A stretch of DNA of 10,697 nt, taken from the NCBI RefSeq assembly GCF_001641265.1, contig NW_020167598.1, positions 1 through 10,697 on the forward strand. The letters run 5' to 3'. The translations under genes were made by a program, and so were the position numbers. Positions within the stretch are counted from its first letter, which is position 1. The number at the start of each line of letters is the position of its first letter. Below the pieces are notes generated by a model. The model ran no database searches. It had not been told where the DNA came from and worked only from the letters and a program-made list of their open reading frames with translations. Origin of the DNA: Pseudogymnoascus destructans. Lineage: Eukaryota; Ascomycota; Leotiomycetes; Thelebolales; Thelebolaceae. This document shows, one piece after another, positions 8,188 through 10,697 of the stretch.

Positions 8188-8368
8188 CGGTGCCAACTCG
8201 GACCTCAACAACCCGCTTTTATTAGGAACAAAGCACGCTCCGCGATCCATCCCACGGACGCATTCAGCACCACGATCTTCGAACAAAGACTACCTAGACC
8301 ATACCGACACTCGGCTACCATTCGGTCGGCACACGGAGCCACGCGCTTTGAGGACAAAGCACTCTCTC

Positions 8369-8378
8369 AAGGGGGGGG
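8369..8378 (+). other. Polypurine tract for plus-strand DNA synthesis
   Basis: AAGGGGGGGG lies three bases (TAA) before the TG of the 3' LTR, preceded by a pyrimidine-rich CTCTCTC. This is the standard place and composition of the RNase H-resistant primer in LTR retrotransposons. Confidence 0.9.
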
Positions 8379-8381
8379 TAA

Positions 8382-8689
8382 TGTAAGGATGCCTCCTTAC
8401 ACGGGGTACCCTCGGACCCGTAAGACAACGCGGAATAGGCGACATAGTAGTATAGCAGCATAGATGTTCTAGGGTCGGGGTCGATTCGGGCGGCAGACGG
8501 GAGTGATCTACCGGTACGCTAAGGCCTAGCCGAGTCGGACCCCATTTAGGTACATAAGGGTAGGAAGCTATAAGCTCCCTTTCATCTTTTTTGTATCCTT
8601 CGTAGTAGACCTATAGGATTGCACCGACTCATATCCGACTCGCACTCCCATATGCCACTTCTCGTGATACGGTGCCCTGCGTCCTTACA
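8382..8689 (+). repeat. 3' LTR
   Basis: 308 bp with the same ends as the 5' LTR. Compared with it: one extra G near 8413, one G fewer near 8505, GGG for GGGG near 8558, an extra A in TATAAG (8569-8574), CCC for CCCC near 8578, T6 for T5 at 8587-8592, and an extra C near 8680. The T6 form matches the primer-binding site exactly, so here the 3' LTR keeps the original state. Confidence 0.97.
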
Positions 8690-8694
8690 ATGTA
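8690..8694. repeat. Target site duplication, right copy (ATGTA)
   Basis: Exact copy of 1036-1040, immediately after the CA end of the 3' LTR. On the minus strand it is part of the Arg-Thr-Cys codons of the copy A zinc knuckle. Confidence 0.95.
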
Positions 8695-9300
8695 CGGGTA
8701 TTATGTCCTATTTTCTCACATCAGCCACAGCGCTTCTGTCGGCCCTTAGAGCCCACCTGCCGACTATTCTCACTTGTCACTTCCATACGGACTTAAGCAT
8801 CAACCTTAGCACTCTGAAGGATATCCTCTCCGTCTTATACAGAGAGACTCCCCCTTGCATTATATGCGTCTTACGCTTCTTTTCCAGCCTCTTTTTCTGT
8901 TCATTTGCTACTTGTAGAGCCTTAACTTTTGCCTTTAGTAGAACAGCAGAATGCATCATAATTGAGGTAGGAGAGCTATTCTAATGTCGTACGATGCGGT
9001 TCTTAATATGCTCTGTTTGAAAATCAAGCTCTCTTATAGTTTGAGGAGTCTTTGAAGTCTAATTGTTGCTCTTAACTATAGGAGGAGTTAGAGTTCTTAA
9101 GTGTAGATTTAAGTAGGAGAGGACATTCTGTGGATCGTACAGAACTAGTCCTATAGCTCGGAATCTGCTCTTAATGTTCTGCTCTGTAAATGTAGCTTTG
9201 AATGCTTCTTTGAATGTAGAGAGAAACTTAATGTAACGCTGACTTCTAAACGAATAGAAGACATAGAGGTGTCTTGCGTAAAGGTTTAACTTAATGGAGG
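8690..9300 (-). pseudogene. Degraded pogo-type (DDE) transposase C-terminus, copy A
   Basis: Minus-strand remnant of a fungal pogo/Fot1-like DNA transposase. In order it shows FKEAFKATFTEQNIKSRFRA followed by IGLVLYDP (about 9220-9130, usual form AGFRGxGLVPFDP), the region after it with LRTLTPP, NSSPTSIMMHSAVLL, a basic helix (VANEQKKRLEKKRK), and a zinc knuckle RCG-stop-CEKIGHNTRT at 8690-8732. The knuckle's final Cys codon is interrupted by the retrotransposon and completed at 1036-1034. In-frame stops at 9059-9061 (TAG where Trp is usual), 8981-8983 (TAG where Gln is usual) and 8721-8723 (TGA) show decay. The first two are CpA-to-TpA changes, typical of RIP. The N-terminal two thirds of the transposase are absent. 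Confidence 0.8.
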
Positions 9301-9431
9301 AGGTAGGTGATTAGACACAAAGGCTTTTAAGTAACATGTTACAGTATTATAAAGAATACTATATTGAGTTGAACACCAAGCTCCTATCTAAGGAAATACT
9401 ATCTACTTATATAGTGGCGTCATACCAAAGG
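9301..9431. other. AT-rich DNA without recognised content
   Basis: This lies just upstream of the recognisable transposase remnant on the minus strand. I find no transposase homology in any frame and no repeat. It could be transposase sequence decayed beyond recognition or an inserted filler. Confidence 0.35.
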
Positions 9432-9531
9432 GATATCAAGGATAACATAGATAGCAAATATCCATGATATCCTTGTTATCCATTACATGTAGATATTAGG
9501 GATAACATGGATAACAAATATCCATGATATC
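9432..9531. repeat. Two 40-bp near-palindromic repeats, 60-bp period
   Basis: Units 9432-9471 and 9492-9531 match at 36 of 40 positions, and all four differences are transitions. Each unit begins GATAT and ends ATGATATC and folds on itself (GGATA against TATCC arms). All-transition divergence fits old duplicated DNA exposed to RIP. Function unknown; it may be the core of a small foldback element. Confidence 0.7.
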
Positions 9532-9544
9532 TAATGTACTAGGT

Positions 9545-9583
9545 AATTGCTGTCTGCGCCTTTTATAGGCGCACACAGCAATT
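9545..9583. repeat. Hairpin: 16-bp arms, 7-base loop
   Basis: Arms 9545-9560 and 9568-9583 pair at 15 of 16 positions (AATTGCTGTCTGCGCC against GGCGCACACAGCAATT), with the loop TTTTATA. It is locally GC-rich within AT-rich DNA. No coding content is present, and it does not resemble a tRNA. Confidence 0.75.
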
Positions 9584-9604
9584 GTTTTAAAGCAATTAAT
9601 CTTG

Positions 9605-9668
9605 TAGTTATTAAGATACTAAGATTTAGGTCTAAAGTGGGGGCCAAAACTTAGTATCTTAATAACTA
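9605..9668. repeat. Perfect 19-bp foldback element with TA ends
   Basis: TAGTTATTAAGATACTAAG (9605-9623) and its exact reverse complement (9650-9668) flank a 26-base centre. The outermost TA on each side would equal the target duplication of Tc1/mariner/pogo elements, leaving a 60-bp element with 17-bp inverted ends, so this may be a minimal MITE. The centre contains a G-run (GTGGGGGCC). Arms without a single mismatch in otherwise decayed DNA suggest recent origin. Confidence 0.75.
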
Positions 9669-9820
9669 TACTACTAGTTACTTTAAAACTTAGAAAAGAT
9701 GCTTTAAATGCCTATAAAAGGCTAAATATACATTTTTATAATTTACTAATAAACAGTTGTTGAGATATTTAGTTACAAAATTCATAATTTTGGGTGTAAA
9801 ATCGAGTAGGCGACTCGCTT
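9669..9820. other. AT-rich spacer
   Basis: About 150 bases of low-GC DNA with no reading frame, RNA gene or clear repeat, apart from a short local palindrome around AAATTCATAATTT (9779-9791). It lies between the foldback element and the right inverted repeat. Confidence 0.35.
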
Positions 9821-9844
9821 GTGAAATACGTTAGTCATGATTAT
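9821..9844 (-). repeat. Right arm of the 24-bp inverted repeat
   Basis: Reverse complement of 909-932 at 23 of 24 positions. Taken with copy A between the arms, this is best read as the 5' terminal inverted repeat of that transposon. The alternative is that it is the 3' end of copy B, whose stop codon lies 177 bases away. Confidence 0.6.
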
Positions 9845-10020
9845 TATGATTATTTGTGTAAACCTAGGGTAGTTTCAAGAGTTTATTTGATAAGAGAATT
9901 ATAATTACTTTATAACGTGGTTTACCACCAAACGAACATCCCACCAAATGAAACACTTTCCGATAGCATCGCAACCTCAAACCCAATTACTCCACCCTAA
10001 CACATTAAAATTAACTACAC
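9845..10020. other. AT-rich spacer between the inverted repeat and copy B
   Basis: No reading frame or RNA gene found. It follows the stop codon of copy B on the minus strand, so it would include that gene's 3' untranslated region and possibly its terminal repeat, which I could not define. Confidence 0.35.
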
Positions 10021-10697
10021 TCAATTGAATTCTTCTCCTAATATCTCTTCAACCTCTTGACAGGTTCGTACATTATGCCCAGTCTTGCCGCACCTCCCAC
10101 AGCGCCGCGAAGTCGATGGACCAGCCTCTACAGCACCCTCCTCATTTGACCTTTTCTGTCGTTTCAACCCTTTATCCTTTTTTCAGCGATCAGTTTTTGA
10201 GCATCTTCTATAGTAAGTGACCCTCCATCTTGGACACGTGTACGCTTGGCTTTCCGACGCTTTGAAAGTGCTGTGTTGGCCTTTCGAAGGGTACGGACCT
10301 CCTCTTGTATAAGGGTCATTTGGTGCGCAATGCGGTCTGTACCCTTCACCAGCTGCTTTACAGCTGAAAAAATCATTGTTGGGGAGCTTCCTTGATGAAT
10401 TCCAATTCTATTCTGTACAAACTTAGACTGCAAAATTGCATCAGCTGGGGTTTGTGGCGTTTGAGGGACCCAAGGGTCAGCCTCTAGTAGGGGGATCCAG
10501 TTGGTGTTGGCGTCCGTAACTTGATATCAAGCTTTGAGAGAACTGCTTCTGGGTTGTACGGGACTAGGCCAGTACCTCGAAAGCCAGCTAGGATATTTTC
10601 AGTTGTCATTGTATGGTCGTGGGCAGCCTTGAATGCAATAAAGAACTCAATCTTAGTGATATGGGTAATAGAGGCCTTAATGAAGACCTCAAGTTCT
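10021..10697 (-). CDS. Pogo-type (DDE) transposase C-terminus, copy B, runs off the right edge
   Basis: Minus-strand end of a fungal pogo/Fot1-family transposase, which would cut and paste its own element in the nucleus. Visible in order: ITHITKIEFFIAFKAAHDHT, then TTENILAGFRGTGLVPYNPE with SKLDIKLRTPTPT, WIPLLEADPWVPQTPQTP, a helical region with basic patch (ALSKRRKAKRTR), and a zinc knuckle RRCGRCGKTGHNVRTC (CX2CX4HX4C), then a short acidic tail and TGA at 10023-10021. Two one-base breaks interrupt it, at about 10500 and in the A-run near 10170. It has none of copy A's transition-type stops, so it is younger or less mutated. The catalytic DDE core would lie beyond the window. Confidence 0.8.

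Larger units (their letters stand above)
1041..8689 (+). mobile_element. Complete Ty3/gypsy chromovirus-type LTR retrotransposon (7649 bp)
   Basis: The element has paired LTRs (1041-1347, 8382-8689), a 5-bp target duplication, a primer-binding site at 1350-1362, a polypurine tract at 8369-8378, and the order Gag, protease, RT, RNase H, integrase, chromodomain that defines Ty3/gypsy chromoviruses (Metaviridae). The LTRs show no base substitutions against each other, so insertion was recent, and there is no sign of RIP. All catalytic residues of RT, RNase H and integrase are visible, but gag, protease and some pol junctions carry single-base frame breaks. Unusually, 1.4 kb between pol and the 3' LTR holds an intron-containing gene on the opposite strand. 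The element sits inside an older pogo DNA transposon. Confidence 0.95.

Noticed and set aside
8619..8984. Plus-strand 121-codon frame starting in the 3' LTR
   Set aside because: It is opposite the recognisable transposase remnant and begins inside the LTR; the translation is low-complexity Ser/Leu/Cys.
9432..9668. CRISPR-like array
   Set aside because: Only two long imperfect units, no regular spacers, and a fungal genome; these are foldback repeats.

Overview
The window looks like a filamentous-ascomycete (Pezizomycotina-type) chromosome segment. The evidence is short fungal introns with GTAAGT/GTGAGT donors and CTGAC/CTAAT branch sites, a chromodomain-bearing Ty3/gypsy retrotransposon, two pogo-family DNA transposon remnants ending in a C-terminal zinc knuckle, and decay by CpA-to-TpA changes in the older remnant, as expected of repeat-induced point mutation (RIP). 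The species cannot be named from the sequence.

Layout. Positions 1-293 hold the 5' end of an unrecognised host gene on the minus strand, with a pyrimidine-rich upstream region to about 480. Positions about 880-1035 are the 3' end of an old pogo-type transposon (copy A, minus strand). Positions 1041-8689 are a complete 7649-bp Ty3/gypsy chromovirus: 307/308-bp LTRs, a perfect 5-bp target duplication (ATGTA), a self-priming type primer-binding site, gag, pol (protease, reverse transcriptase, RNase H, integrase, chromodomain) and a polypurine tract. From 8690 to about 9300 copy A continues as a degraded transposase C-terminus, followed by AT-rich DNA with several foldback repeats to about 9820. 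Positions 10021-10697 hold a second, better preserved pogo transposase C-terminus (copy B) that runs off the right edge.

How it fits together. The retrotransposon landed inside the last cysteine codon of copy A's zinc knuckle. If the element and one target copy are removed, the two flanks join in frame to complete the CX2CX4HX4C motif. A pair of 24-bp inverted repeats (909-932 and 9821-9844) brackets the nested structure and probably marks copy A's termini.

The most unusual part is the 1.4 kb between pol and the 3' LTR. It carries a separate gene on the opposite strand (8093 to 7010) with four recognisable introns. Three of them splice cleanly to give a 99-residue N-terminal part with a six-cysteine cluster, C-x2-C-x15-C-x8-C-x2-C-x6-C, resembling a Zn2Cys6 cluster with a long first loop. 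The rest is helical and ends in a basic patch. Because the gene is antisense to the genomic RNA, its introns would survive retrotransposition.

Caution. The two LTRs differ only by single-base insertions and deletions, and single-base frame breaks occur in gag, protease, parts of pol, the antisense gene, copy B and the host gene start. Some may be assembly errors, but their uneven spread (none across about 1.4 kb of RT/RNase H) leaves real mutation possible.
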